Source: Paracamarosporium sp. OC-R06-R3
Lineage: Eukaryota > Ascomycota > Dothideomycetes > Pleosporales > Didymosphaeriaceae
Direction: 5' to 3'
Length of the DNA: 64,000 nucleotides
NCBI GenBank assembly: GCA_019828545.1
Contig: JACVRA010000128.1
Span: forward strand, 62,001-126,000
In this document: in pieces, positions 44,903-55,921 of the stretch
Layout: each line of letters begins with the position of its first letter
Position numbering within the stretch: position 1 is the stretch's first letter
Position numbers and translations under genes: made by a program
The notes under the pieces: generated by a model
Told to the model about the DNA's origin: nothing
What the model saw: only the letters and a program-made list of their open reading frames with translations
Databases searched by the model: none

Positions 44903-45127
44903 ATGGTTGTATTAGGGCTGTTGGGCTTCTTCATGGGGTAGGAGTTCGGCTTCGGGCATGCGTTATGTGTTCGTAACGAGGCTTCCAAAAATGACATGAC
45001 ATGGGACCCGCATTAGGGCGTTCAGATACCACTTCCAATTGACTTGTTGTGAATCACTTCAACTGCTTTTCGTGCGCACGTTGTTGGAATTAACTAATTA
45101 GTTTTGCATCAGATGTTACGTTCATAT

Positions 45128-46080
45128 CTACTGACGATCCAGCTCAGGGTAGTGCCTGAAGATGCCGTTGCTGTAAGGCTTCCTCCGGTCACTCGACAGA
45201 TACTCCTTCAAGTTTCCATGCTCCGGCACACTAGCGAAGAACGTCTTGAAGAGGGTAGGGAACTCGCCTGCCTCTTCCCTTGCCTTCAACTCCTTGGGGA
45301 ATGCAAACTTCAGCCCGTGCACTACATGCCACAGCGCCAAGTCTGCATAGCTACACAAAGTTAGCAATATCCTATTTCGACCACCTCATATACACTTCTG
45401 GCCATACGTACCTCAACTTATCCCCAACAAGGTACTTGCCCTGCCCCGCTTTGTTGCCATTCAAGACGCGCTCGAAGAATCCAAAGAACTTCGGAATGCG
45501 TGACTCACGGAAGTTTGTCGCTTTGCGCAGGGCCTCGGGCTTCTGCTCTTCATAGTATGCGAGCGTGGAGACCGGGTGGTGGGTGTCGTGGGCTTCGTTG
45601 TTGGCGTCGAGTGCCGTGAGCGCGAGGGACTGGATCCAGGCTTTCTCTGCGGCGTCGGCGCCAGCGAGGTCCAGCTTGTCGCCTAGAAATGCCTGTCGTC
45701 CCACCATTGTCAGCTCGATGTCCCAGTTGCTTGGATGCCGCGCGCTTACGAGTATAGCAGGCGTCTGGCTCAGGACTAGGGTCTTGCCGTTCTTCCCCTC
45801 GCCGTGCACGCGCAGTGCGGGCGGCGCGAAGGCAGGTGGGTTTCCGTCTGCGTCGTGTGTTGCGTTTTCGTCTTTGAGCGCGAGGATCTGCTGGATGCCG
45901 CCTTCGACTTGGTTTGAGACGTCGAGGTAGGGGGTTTTGGTGGCTTCGAAGGTGAGGCGGGCGAACTCGCCGCGGCCGGCTGTGGAACGGTCAATGGGTC
46001 AAGCTGTAAGAGCATTGGGTTGAGGGGAGCTTACGGAAGCCTGGCCAGTAGAGGAGTTCGTACTTCTTGTCGCTCGACAT
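45128..46080 (-). CDS. Glutathione S-transferase (Sigma/Mu-like)
   Basis: Cytosolic GST. Three exons: 46080-46035, 45979-45412 and 45350-45128 (278 residues). The first junction gives YELLYWPGFPGRGEFARLTF, a typical glutathione-site start with Tyr. LVLSQTPAILV holds the substrate-domain Pro. The C-terminal helical domain runs YLVGDKLSYADLALWHVVHG and ends ELDRQ. Between the two domains an acidic loop (LKDENATHDADGNPP) is longer than usual. It is convergent with the eS7 gene (225 bp apart). It is the second GST in the window, but the two are not close relatives. Confidence 0.87.
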
Positions 46081-47614
46081 TGTGGAGTAGAAGGTGCGGG
46101 TGAAGAGGCGGAGGGGCTGCGATAGTGAGTATGAGCCGCAGGGTAAGAACGACGGTAAAAGCAGTGCATGTGGAGCGGTGTACAAGCATGCGATGCTCTA
46201 GCGTAACACTTACATCAATTCTCTGGAGGACTCTCTGCTGCGGGATACCAGAGCACAAAGCAATGACGAGGGCAGAGCGTAGACTTCTCGGAAGCATGGG
46301 TTATAGCAACGATGGAGCTATCTCCGGGCCCGGTCGAGCTCATTTATATAGCTCTCCCGCATGAGAGAGCGGCTCTTTAACACCGAAGTCTCGCGACAGC
46401 TTTCTTACTGTTCCTGGCGTCATGGTGGGGCTTCCAGTGGTGGTTGTGAGGGGCATTGGTGTTTAGCGCCCCTGAGACCCCTTGCGGGTCCTGACGCCCC
46501 GTCGAAGAAGGGTAAAGCGCTGCGTGCGGACGTCGCGCGCGGAAAGCGTCCGAGGCTTGGTAAGCTTGGGGTTCTTCTTCTTCCAAGGTTTGCTTTCTCG
46601 TGTTTCAGGGCGGGTTGCTGAGGGCTTCGTAAGATGTCGTCGGTCTCGGTGCAAAGTGCCAAGGGCTGAGGTGGATGAGGCTAATGTGTGAAAGAGGTGC
46701 TTCGGAGCTAAGGATACATGAGCGAGAGCGTGTAAGCAAGTGGTGGGAGCATCTCACACGATGGCGGTCAGATGTGGTATAGGCCGCTTTATGCGGTGTG
46801 GGTCCATCTGGGGGACGGGTGTGCCTGCATTGTACATCATTTCTTCGTGCTCGGTTTTGGATGCTGGCAGCACGATACAAGAGAATACTTGGATTGGGCA
46901 TCTGGTTGGATTCAGGCTCTGCCGGGTATTCTTCGCGGCAATTCCTTGATCCGCATGAGTGGCTTCAATGTACTAACGTATCGCGTTTCAGTATTCACGT
47001 GTGCATCGTGTGGTTTACGTTCAATCCTTTTGTTTTGTAAACAGCTTATGTCGGTATCTGTTAGGTTGATACTAGGACATCGTCCAAGATCGCTGTCTAG
47101 TCTTGTAGCGGACGGGTGTAGAGGAACGCTCATTTCTATTTGTGCGCCACCATTCAGAAGGAGACATGAGCGAACAGAGGTGAATCTTCATGACTTCCAT
47201 ATCTTGCACCCCATCGCGTCACTCACGTAACGATAACCCTTCTTTGATCATCGACGCTCCCGCTCGAGAACCAACCCAAGCCAAAACAGACATGACACCT
47301 CTATCGTCCATGAGTCTTGCAGTAGAATAATCACAAGAGGAACCGTACGCCGAGACAAGACGCCGTGAAACCCGAACATTGCCTAGCGCGAGGTGCTGGG
47401 TCGAATTGCAGGCAATCAGTCGCCGTGATGCTGCTCCCGGCGTGGTACTGCTAAGCGCGCGTTTAAGCAACCTTACGTAACTTGGTCCACCGCGATCTCT
47501 CGCTTCAGCTTGCTGCCTCAAGCCATCAGCGAGATTTGTTTGCCAGACCGTGTTCCACCACGAACCTCAATACATTTTCTGCATAGCAGTACGAGCATGG
47601 TTGCTATATACGCC
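46081..47614. other. Divergent intergenic region, 1.5 kb
   Basis: Between the GST start and the CCCH zinc-finger gene. Numerous short frames do not look like protein. A GC-rich patch near 46445-46560 includes a GACCC...GGGTC hairpin (~46487-46502). No RNA gene or mobile element recognised. Confidence 0.45.
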
Positions 47615-49645
47615 ATGTCGGACTTCAATACAACAGACTTCGTCGCCCAGATGAAGGGTTTTCAGGCTTCTGATGACGCCCGCCAGAAACTCTTTGCTGT
47701 AAGCCGTTCCCTTCGTGATTGAGCTGGCCCCCATCGCTAATTGCCATGCAGGATATGCTCGAAAAGTATACTGCTTTGTTAGAAGAATTCGAAATTTTGA
47801 AGAATGACTACATCTCCGAGCGGGACATGAGGCGCAACCATCAGCGGTCGGTTGACCTGATGCAGCGCGAGGTCGCCGAGACCAGACGCGAATTGGTGTG
47901 TTGTCCATTCCGGCCTTGTGCGTCCTGATTTACAGCTAACGTTTCGCAGGAAGACCATTACTTCGTACTAGCATTAATTGATGGAGATGGAGTTATCGTA
48001 TGTTGCACTGTCCAAGCTATGCGATTATCGGTTGTCACTAACGAGTCGTAGTTTCAGGATGCGTTGCTGCGCGCCGCTGGACAAAACGGCGGTTCTGAAG
48101 CTGCATCTAGGCTGCAGCATGCCATTCACGACCACATCACTTCACTATATCCCAACTCTGGAACTTGGCCAATCATGGTACAAATCTATCTAAGTCTTGA
48201 TAAGTTGGCGTTCAAGCTCGCATCTGTTGGTTTGATCGAGAAGCCAACAGATCTTCGAACATTTGCACAATCTTTCTCTCTCAATCAATCCCTATTTACT
48301 ATTGTCGATGTAGGCCATGGTAAGGAACGCGCAGACCACAAAATCAAAGGTACACACCCTGGCTCTTTCTCTAGTGACAAATGCTGATGCTATTCTAGAA
48401 ATGCTTCGAACATTCAGTGATAATCCAACGTGCCGACACATCATCTTTGGAGGGTGTCATGATGCAGGATACCTTCTCAACCTTGACCAATATAAGCACC
48501 ATGCGTCTAAAGCTGAACGTATTACCCTTCTCGAGTCGACACCTGCCTGGAGGGGTTTCGCCGAGCTGCCCAACTTCAAGCGCACTAGCTTCGATAATGT
48601 GTTCAGAAACACAGAGTTGCCAGAATATGCTTTTGCGTCGCGCTCAAATGTGCCAATCCAGCCTCCTGTTTCCGCACCAGTCCAGCCTATTGTGACGAGG
48701 ACTATGACGGATCCCACTCCACCGCCCGGCTTCGGGAATCCTCCGCCCGGCTTTCCACCCGGCTTTCCGTCCGCACCGCCCGGTTTTAGTGATAGCCCGC
48801 GTGGTACACCTCCAATTTCATCACCTGCTACAACTGTTTCCTCGCTCGCCGCGGGTAATCCGACACCCGAGCCTACTGAGTCGTCTTCTTGGGCTGTCGT
48901 CGGCAAGAACGCCGCCTCCGCTAATGAGAAGAATATTTCTATCGCACCTAAGACCAAGCTCAATAAGAAATGGGCTTATTATAATAAAGAAGAACAGCGC
49001 CTTGATGAACCTTTACCGCCGAAAGACAAAACAGCTTATGATGCTATCGAATTGCGCATGAAAAGGGTAGGCAAGAATCTTTGCAATCACTGGCATCTCA
49101 ACAAAGGAAAGTGTACGAATGGACTTAAGTGCCCTTTTCAGCATGAGCCTAAGCTCTCGAATACGGAGTCGATTGCGTTGCGTTACAAGACGAGAAGCCT
49201 TGCTTGTAAGGACCGTTATTGTCAGAATATTGATTGCTGTAAGTTACACCCCGTTTCCCCACATAATGAGTATCGACAAAGTGGGACACCCTCTTACGGT
49301 CATGCTATCGCATATCTCCACAAGATATACCATACAGAGGCAGACTCTACGAAGGCTGGCATCTCCAACTGCACAGCTCTTCGCGCAACCTGCCCCTGTG
49401 CGGTACCTTTCAGGGCAATCTACCGTTGGACCTTTATCTCATATGTCTCCCACGTTCCTTTCTTCGTCTTACTCGCTTGATATACTCGTTACTAACAACC
49501 CTCAGACCTAGGCCACCAATGCTCCTTCGAGCGCGACCAAGGCTGGTGCCCGTTCCCTGATACATGCAACCTACGACACACGCACGGCATGGACAAAACC
49601 AGAGCTTCTCGCTGGGATGAAAATGGAGAAATGGAGCAGTTGTAA
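47615..49645 (+). CDS. DUF7923-like CCCH zinc-finger protein
   Basis: Predicted RNA-binding protein. Six exons: 47615-47698, 47752-47895, 47950-47997, 48052-48349, 48399-49238 and 49506-49645 (517 residues). An ATG 18 bp upstream is also in frame. The N-terminus is a coiled coil (DMLEKYTALLEEFEILKNDY). An NYN/PIN-like core follows: VLALIDGDGVIFQDALL, TFAQSFSLNQSLFTIVDVGH, IIFGGCHDAGYLL. A linker of repeated PPGF units comes next. Zinc fingers: CNHWHLNKGKCTNGLKCPFQH, then CKDRYCQNIDC...CSFERDQGWCPFPDTCNLRH. The DGDG and GCHDAGY motifs suggest a nuclease-like fold. Activity is not established. The last intron (267 bp) is long here. Confidence 0.82.
48710..48790 (+). repeat. Coding PPGF repeat
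   Basis: Tandem CCGCCCGGCTTT-type codons encode repeated PPGF units (PPPGFGNPPPGFPPGFP) in the linker of the CCCH protein. The reading frame is kept. Confidence 0.8.
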
Positions 49646-50181
49646 GCAAATTGTAAATCAAAATAAAAGAGACCGGTTCACTCGAGCGAGCCTACACTGT
49701 TTATGCCTCACGCTAAAGACGGCTATATTTAAAAACAAATTGTTAAGAATAAATATGTCTGGTTTATATTGGTTGTTGGGCGCTATGAAATGGTCGGGGA
49801 AATTGATAAAGATGGTTGTGGATTGTGGTTGTATTTAGGTGTAGGTTGCGCGCTGGTGATATAGGGGAATATTGATATTTGACTCTTCGCGCTTCTCTTT
49901 TGAATCGCGAGTGCGTACAGGATTCCAGTGTTGGTTATGTGAATGAGTTCGCATGCAGTTCCATGGCTCTGCGAAGTACAGACATCACATTGAAAGACGT
50001 CAATGCTACTCAGAGCTACTCCGACAGTACAAAGACAAATCTATTCAAAAGTGTAGCGCAACGTGATACAAGTCAAGTCTATTCAGAATTTATACGCCTA
50101 CCAATGCTCAATGCATAACCAAAAATCTATAAACTACCCTCTTAACATAAGAACGCAAAATGTACATGCTCCACTTCACTA
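49646..50181. other. Convergent 3' intergenic region
   Basis: Stop codons of the CCCH gene and the sacsin-like gene face each other across 536 bp. No supported gene. Both 3' UTRs are expected here. Confidence 0.5.
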
Positions 50182-53100
50182 CTAATCTACCTTCACTTCC
50201 TGCACAAACCTCTCCAACACGTCACGGAACGCCTGACTATACTCGATCGCAATCTGACTCTGGTACCAGATGAACCTCGCATTGTGATCACCGACAAGAT
50301 TGTGCGCCAATTCGTGACAGAACGTCAAAAACCAGCTGTCTAGTGCCCTCGCTCTACCCGCCGGCGTTGCATACTCTGCCGCATGCATCTGCATGAACCA
50401 CCCTAGATTGAAGAACAAAGCGCGGTTCTGGTTAAACGCGATGGTGCGACTTTGCTTGTCGAGAAAGATGCTAACAGCAGCGGGGTTAACGCCAAACAAA
50501 GATGCAAGGCAGAAGATGATCGGCAAGAAGACGTTTAATTCTTTTTGAATTTCTGACAGTGCCTCAGAATGGTCCTTTCCATAGAAGATATCGACGTGGC
50601 GGCCGGAGTAAGGGATAGAATAGGCTTTATGGAGGTTCTCCCATTGCTCGTCGTTGCAGTAGCCGCCCTTGTCGAGCTCGGTGGGTGGGTCTTGGTGATG
50701 CTTCGAGTTGATGTTCTGTTGGTTGATGGGTCGGCAGTCTTTGATAGCATTCTGGATGTTGTTCTTGGTTACTTGGTTGTTCTCACGCGTGATTTGGCCA
50801 ACATCAGCAGGAGCTGTAGGTGCGTTCTTGAAACCAAGTTTCTTGGCCCATTGATTGAAGACACTCTTCTCCGGTGGGCGCAAGGTATTGTCGTGCCCGC
50901 TGTCACTTCCACCTAAGTCTTCGTTGTCGGGGCTGCCAAAGGATCCAGGCATCCCTTTCTCCTTTGGCTTCTCAGGTGTTGCTGGTGCGGCGGGTGGAGC
51001 GGGCTTTTCGGCTTCCACAGCGCCTTGCTTGGCTTGCTCAGCGGCACGTTGCTGCTCCTCAAATTCGCGTTCCAGTTCCTGTTGCCTTGCAATCCGAGCT
51101 TCGTGTTCTTTCTTCCGCAAAATACGTTCAACATTGATACCTTTTTCTTGCAGGCGACGAAGTGGTTCTGTGAGGATACGCTCGAGGGCAATAGCGTCGT
51201 TTTGCTTCGGTTTCTTGATGAGAAGACGAACTAGCTGACTGCTAACCTCATAAACGTCGTATGTTGGGGTGATATAAAGGATTGTCCCAATGCCTCGTTT
51301 CCGACTGATGATAGCACTCCGTCGATGAGAAGTAGCTGCTCGGTCTGACAATGAGTAACGGATAGAGATATCTGACACACATTCGACCTTCATATTTGAG
51401 CTGAGCCATTTGGTATCGTGTCGTATGCTCTTAGACGACGCGTCTCGTTCATACTCGTGGAGAAAGAGCCTACTGCGCTCAAGTATATCTTTGCGCAAAC
51501 GATGAGCCGCACTCTGGTCGCGTGTTAAGTTCCCAATGCGTTGTTCTTCCTTCACCTGTTCCGATATTTTCTTCACCCCAAAACGAGCGTAGAATTCTTC
51601 GAGTGCTTCTTCTTGGGGTGCTGCAATAATATAGTCGCGGAATCTGATGAAAAAGCTGACATCATCAATGATCACAACCTCATTGGCGCTGTTCAAAGAC
51701 CATTCGCGTGATACACCTGGTTCATCAAGGTCATCTAGATTATCCTCTTGAGCGGCAGCGAGACTCTTTTTCTCGTCTTTTATGTCTCGATACCCCAACA
51801 GAATACGAGAGGCCATCAAAGTCTTTGCAAGCTCCTTGTCTTTCCAAAGACTGTCAGCTTGGACCGCCAATTTACGAAGAAGATCAAGATATCGTTCCTG
51901 TCCGATCGCGTTCAAAAATCGGACAGGGTTTTTGCATGTAAGGTAAGCCAGATCGTGACTGCTAGGCTCGTGTTTTGCCCCAGCCTTCAGAAGAAAATTT
52001 GTTGCTTCAGCTCCGTACTGGACATAGTCTAAGATACCCCGATACTCTTGATCTTGACCGACAAAGACTGTGTCCGGAGGGTCGTGGTGGTGAAGTCGCA
52101 TTTCACTCTTCCCGGACTGAGCTCTCGCACGATCTTCAAAGCCGGCAGAGGCTGGCTCAAGATAATATCTGCGAAACACAGGAACGATATGCGCCGTGGA
52201 TATGCTATTCAACAATTGTCGCCGTTGATCTAATTCTCCTATCCTACTGGCAAGATAGGTAAAAAGCATCTCCGCATCGAGTTTCGTCTTTGGTGGAGAT
52301 TTGATCAGTCGTTGAACACAATCTTGAATGTCTGGGTTATGTTGTACACCAAACTTCTCAGCATGTGGTCGTAGATCCGCTCTCAGGATAGCGTATCCTA
52401 GGCATGAAGCCCTCTCGTTCGTGTAACACTGGAATGGCCCTACTAGCGTCGGCCAAGGGGCCTGTTCTGTCGGTAAGATGGGTAGAGAAAGTGCTGCGAT
52501 CCTTTTTGTTTCGGAAGCGTAGCCATGTTTAAAGTGGTTCTGAATGAAGTAGTTCAGAGCAGTAAAATATAGCGGTTCGTTGTTCGCTTGTCCAGCCTTG
52601 TGCATTATGTTGGCAAGGACAACAGAGTCTGGCCACTGCATCAATCCAAGTCGCAACAAGAGGGCGCCTTCTCGAATGTTGTGTTTAAACTCGAAGGGAA
52701 GTTTTACTTGAACAAGTCCCATAGATAGTATCGCCTGATCTGGTGCGTACAGCTCCGAGGCCTTGAATAGTTGGCCATGCTGCACTGGGACTCCCTCTCC
52801 AGGTAAAAATGGTGTGTCTTTCAATCGATCAAGGTCTTTCCTTGGCATCTCGTCCATAACCGAAGCAAAATACCGGATAAGATCGACATGGTTCCACGAA
52901 GCTTTCTCTAACTGTAACTTGGAGTCTTGGTTCCGCATGCGATCAAACACCACCGAGAGCTCGACCGTTTTTCTCACGCCTAACGCGATAAGAAACTTCT
53001 CCTTTGAACCTGGGAAAGATTTGACCGTAGGAAGATCGTCAAAGAGTTTGACAGTAGGGAAATACGACTCTTCCGGTTTGTTCATGCCCGTCTTGGTAGG

Positions 53101-55356
53101 CATAATGGTATGAGGAGTTAGAATATTGACAACAGCCTCCTTCGAGGATCCATCAAATTGGTCCCAGCATTTTGCGGTAAGACTAAGAACTTGCGAAGCA
53201 AGCTTTTCTGAGGATTGAAAATCTTGAAGTTGGGGTGCGGATGTCATGTGTCGTAGCCAGCGTACTATTGATAGCTCTATCCAACCAAACATTTGCAGTT
53301 GCTTGGCTGGTATCGATTTTGAAAAGGCGAATGGAATGGTGTCCGGAGGTACAGGGAGGGTTGGGGAGATTCTTGCTGTATTGATGTACGTCCCCACATC
53401 ACCTAATGCGAGTATCCTCCCCGAATTTTCGTCGGGACTGGTCTCGATGTTTGCCACCGTAATCTCAAAGAGACTTCGAACGCCAGAAGCATCAATCTCC
53501 CGGCTTTCCAGCTTCGCTCCAGACCACTTAAGAAACTCCGCCAATTCTTCTTCTGTTAAAGCTCGACTTTCAAGACCTTCTCGAATATCTGCCATGGTCA
53601 ATTCGGATATGAATCCACGGCTGTGCAAGTTTAACATGAACGTATAGGCCCTCGTAGCTAGGTCTTGGGGTACCATAGGCACCTCGCCTAGAAAGCTTAG
53701 AGTCTCCGCCGGCATCCGTACTTGCTTACTTGCCATGACGCCCTTTGACGAAAGCATTTCGATAGAGCGTTCCTTAGAACAACTCCAAAAGGCCTCCTCG
53801 ATCTTCTCGCCGAGCAAGGTGGAAGGGTGCGAAGCATTGGAAGTGAACTGTTGGAATACGTAGATAGCTCGCTGAATCAGATTGTCCATAGGTTCCTTGC
53901 CGTATCGTCTTTGGATGTCCGCCATATCCGAGGCGTACAGGATGCGGCAAGCCAAGCCAGCCACGCGAAGTAACTCAATGTTCCACTGTGATATGTAACG
54001 GGCGTTTAAATCCACGTTTTCACGTTCCACTGTAGGAATGAGTGAAGGTGCAGAAACATGCGCAAGAACTCCGGTTGTCTGTGCGGTAGGGAACCCAATG
54101 AAGATTCTCCCTGTCTTCGTGGGCAGGACTTCTGAAAACAATTTTGACGCGAGGTCGGCTGTGTTTCCAGAACTTGTAGAAAGCGGAACAGTTGGATCTT
54201 GATATGGTGAAGTCAGAAGAGCGATCCGTGTTTTACGAGGTGGTGGCTTCTTCGTAGCGCGTTCGATTTCGGCTGCGAAGCTCTTCGTTACACGGGTGTC
54301 GACTTCAACAGTGCAAATTTGTAGGAAGATGACTCCTGTGGATTCTCCAGTGATATCATCAGTATCGTTTGATAGTTTGTCGGGTATCTTCGGTGCGGGC
54401 TGGGTTCTGTTTGGTTTCTGTGCAGGCGCTGAAAACTTGGAGAAAAAGCTCTTCAAGGCTGTGCCAGCATTTCGTACTTCAGTTTGAACCAACTCAGCTG
54501 CCCTTTTCGGTGGATTCTGGGCCGATGCAATGACATTGCTCCACTCTGCATTAATTTGAGAATGCTGCTGAGAAACTTGGGCAACGCGCATGGATCCTCC
54601 TTCTGTGTCTGTTCTTAGCCCTTTCGGAACGTGCAAATCCGCAGCCGGTGACGTTTTTTTATTGAAAGATGCAACTTTATGATTGTCAACGTGAAGCTCG
54701 AGAGACTGAAGACCCACAAAAGTCAGACTAGTAGCTAAGAACTGGCACAAGGTCGGCAGATTTGGGACCTTCGCTGGGTTATATGAGGGAGAGGATAGAT
54801 CCGCCTGTCGGTAGTCCAGTGAAAAAGTTGTGTTGGATGTCCGGTGTTCCTGGGGAACGCTTGCGACCTTCGTGGATAATGTATTTCCTTTCCAATAAAA
54901 AGCCATAGTCCTGTCACCAGACACTACGAAAGGTTCATCGCAGTCAGCAAACACACTATAAAACCCTACACCAAATGCACCGATTTTCGTTTCATCAGGA
55001 TTTCCATCCGCGATGCTTTTCAAGCGACTCCAGTCCGCAGCTGTGAAGGGTTGTCCATTGTTGGAAACAATGAGTCGCTTCAGGGTGTGATGCTGGATAA
55101 TGTGCTTCAATAATATGGATTTGTCGGAGCCTTGTGGTGTGGGAGTTTCGAGAGACGGGTCAGTCTCGAATTTGATAACGACAGTGCTCGCGCCGGCGTC
55201 GGAAGCATTCTGAATGAGCTCCCGTAAAGTTGTATGTTCGCTAGAATACCGGGCGAGCACCTTGTCTATCAGCGCCCTTGTGTTCACTGTGACTTCTGAG
55301 TCCTGGCCATCAGCCATTGTCTGGTTGCGCAGCCGCGCAAAGTCGACCGACGCCAT
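50182..55356 (-). CDS. Sacsin-like Hsp90-type ATPase protein (DUF3684) with C-terminal HExxH motif
   Basis: A single-exon protein of 1,724 residues from the ATG at 55356 (MASVDFARLRNQTMADG). The N-terminus is a GHKL ATPase domain as in sacsin: N-box LRELIQNASDAGA (Glu46, Asn50, Asp53), NNGQPF in the place of the usual DNG, and IGAFGVGFYSVF (126-137). The long middle is DUF3684-like, without clear motif. A Glu/Gln/Arg coiled coil (EHEARIARQQELEREFEEQ) and an Ala/Pro linker precede the last ~200 residues. There FCHELAHNLVGDHNARF carries HExxH plus a third His, a zinc-peptidase-like site, at ~1681. Sacsin-type proteins act as chaperones. The role of the C-terminal motif is not known to me. Confidence 0.86.
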   Translation of the reverse strand: MASVDFARLRNQTMADGQDSEVTVNTRALIDKVLARYSSEHTTLRELIQNASDAGASTVVIKFETDPSLETPTPQGSDKSILLKHIIQHHTLKRLIVSNNGQPFTAADWSRLKSIADGNPDETKIGAFGVGFYSVFADCDEPFVVSGDRTMAFYWKGNTLSTKVASVPQEHRTSNTTFSLDYRQADLSSPSYNPAKVPNLPTLCQFLATSLTFVGLQSLELHVDNHKVASFNKKTSPAADLHVPKGLRTDTEGGSMRVAQVSQQHSQINAEWSNVIASAQNPPKRAAELVQTEVRNAGTALKSFFSKFSAPAQKPNRTQPAPKIPDKLSNDTDDITGESTGVIFLQICTVEVDTRVTKSFAAEIERATKKPPPRKTRIALLTSPYQDPTVPLSTSSGNTADLASKLFSEVLPTKTGRIFIGFPTAQTTGVLAHVSAPSLIPTVERENVDLNARYISQWNIELLRVAGLACRILYASDMADIQRRYGKEPMDNLIQRAIYVFQQFTSNASHPSTLLGEKIEEAFWSCSKERSIEMLSSKGVMASKQVRMPAETLSFLGEVPMVPQDLATRAYTFMLNLHSRGFISELTMADIREGLESRALTEEELAEFLKWSGAKLESREIDASGVRSLFEITVANIETSPDENSGRILALGDVGTYINTARISPTLPVPPDTIPFAFSKSIPAKQLQMFGWIELSIVRWLRHMTSAPQLQDFQSSEKLASQVLSLTAKCWDQFDGSSKEAVVNILTPHTIMPTKTGMNKPEESYFPTVKLFDDLPTVKSFPGSKEKFLIALGVRKTVELSVVFDRMRNQDSKLQLEKASWNHVDLIRYFASVMDEMPRKDLDRLKDTPFLPGEGVPVQHGQLFKASELYAPDQAILSMGLVQVKLPFEFKHNIREGALLLRLGLMQWPDSVVLANIMHKAGQANNEPLYFTALNYFIQNHFKHGYASETKRIAALSLPILPTEQAPWPTLVGPFQCYTNERASCLGYAILRADLRPHAEKFGVQHNPDIQDCVQRLIKSPPKTKLDAEMLFTYLASRIGELDQRRQLLNSISTAHIVPVFRRYYLEPASAGFEDRARAQSGKSEMRLHHHDPPDTVFVGQDQEYRGILDYVQYGAEATNFLLKAGAKHEPSSHDLAYLTCKNPVRFLNAIGQERYLDLLRKLAVQADSLWKDKELAKTLMASRILLGYRDIKDEKKSLAAAQEDNLDDLDEPGVSREWSLNSANEVVIIDDVSFFIRFRDYIIAAPQEEALEEFYARFGVKKISEQVKEEQRIGNLTRDQSAAHRLRKDILERSRLFLHEYERDASSKSIRHDTKWLSSNMKVECVSDISIRYSLSDRAATSHRRSAIISRKRGIGTILYITPTYDVYEVSSQLVRLLIKKPKQNDAIALERILTEPLRRLQEKGINVERILRKKEHEARIARQQELEREFEEQQRAAEQAKQGAVEAEKPAPPAAPATPEKPKEKGMPGSFGSPDNEDLGGSDSGHDNTLRPPEKSVFNQWAKKLGFKNAPTAPADVGQITRENNQVTKNNIQNAIKDCRPINQQNINSKHHQDPPTELDKGGYCNDEQWENLHKAYSIPYSGRHVDIFYGKDHSEALSEIQKELNVFLPIIFCLASLFGVNPAAVSIFLDKQSRTIAFNQNRALFFNLGWFMQMHAAEYATPAGRARALDSWFLTFCHELAHNLVGDHNARFIWYQSQIAIEYSQAFRDVLERFVQEVKVD

Positions 55357-55921
55357 TCTGAGTGAGTGCTCTGTGTATTGGAAAATTATTGAAGATATCA
55401 AGCGCCCGGCCCCATTTATAAAATCACAGGAACACCAGTTCTGCTTCAGGTGACAAACGAACGGGCACACCAAATGTCGAGAGAGCAAACGTGAAGAAGA
55501 TTTCTGCGTTATAAGACAGCTGACGTCGAGTTGAAGCCTAGGTGGCGAAGCAGGGGAAAGCGACAGAATGCAGGAGAACCGATGCTAAGCCGATGTTGCA
55601 AACCCTTATCTAGGACCTCGCTATGCAAACGACAAAATGAAAGCTAAGAAGAAAGCTTGAAGTGTTGAGTGTTGCGGCCAGCAAAGTGATTGCTGAGGGT
55701 TCTTTGTACCGCGGGCGCGACGTGTGGCGTTTTGCCTTAGAACAATCCAAGTTAGCGCGCCAAGAGATCCCCATGGCTGTCTCTCGTGCACTGGATCCTC
55801 ACGCTGCGGCCTTTCACTGTCGAAAATTCGACAAATATGCCATTACTTGCGCGCCCAACCCCCAGAATACGATAGAACCCAGGTGCTCTGGCCTTAGGGG
55901 TAATTTTTTCTCCATGTGGCA
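55357..55921. promoter_or_regulatory. Shared divergent promoter of the sacsin-like gene and TRS120
   Basis: 565 bp between the start codons of two large genes on opposite strands. No clear TATA box. An AT-rich stretch lies near 55380-55440. Confidence 0.45.

Noticed and set aside
44307..44915. A 202-codon plus-strand frame overlapping eS7
   Set aside because: It is a shadow of the strongly C-ending codons of the ribosomal gene. Ser/Arg/Pro-rich composition, no homology.
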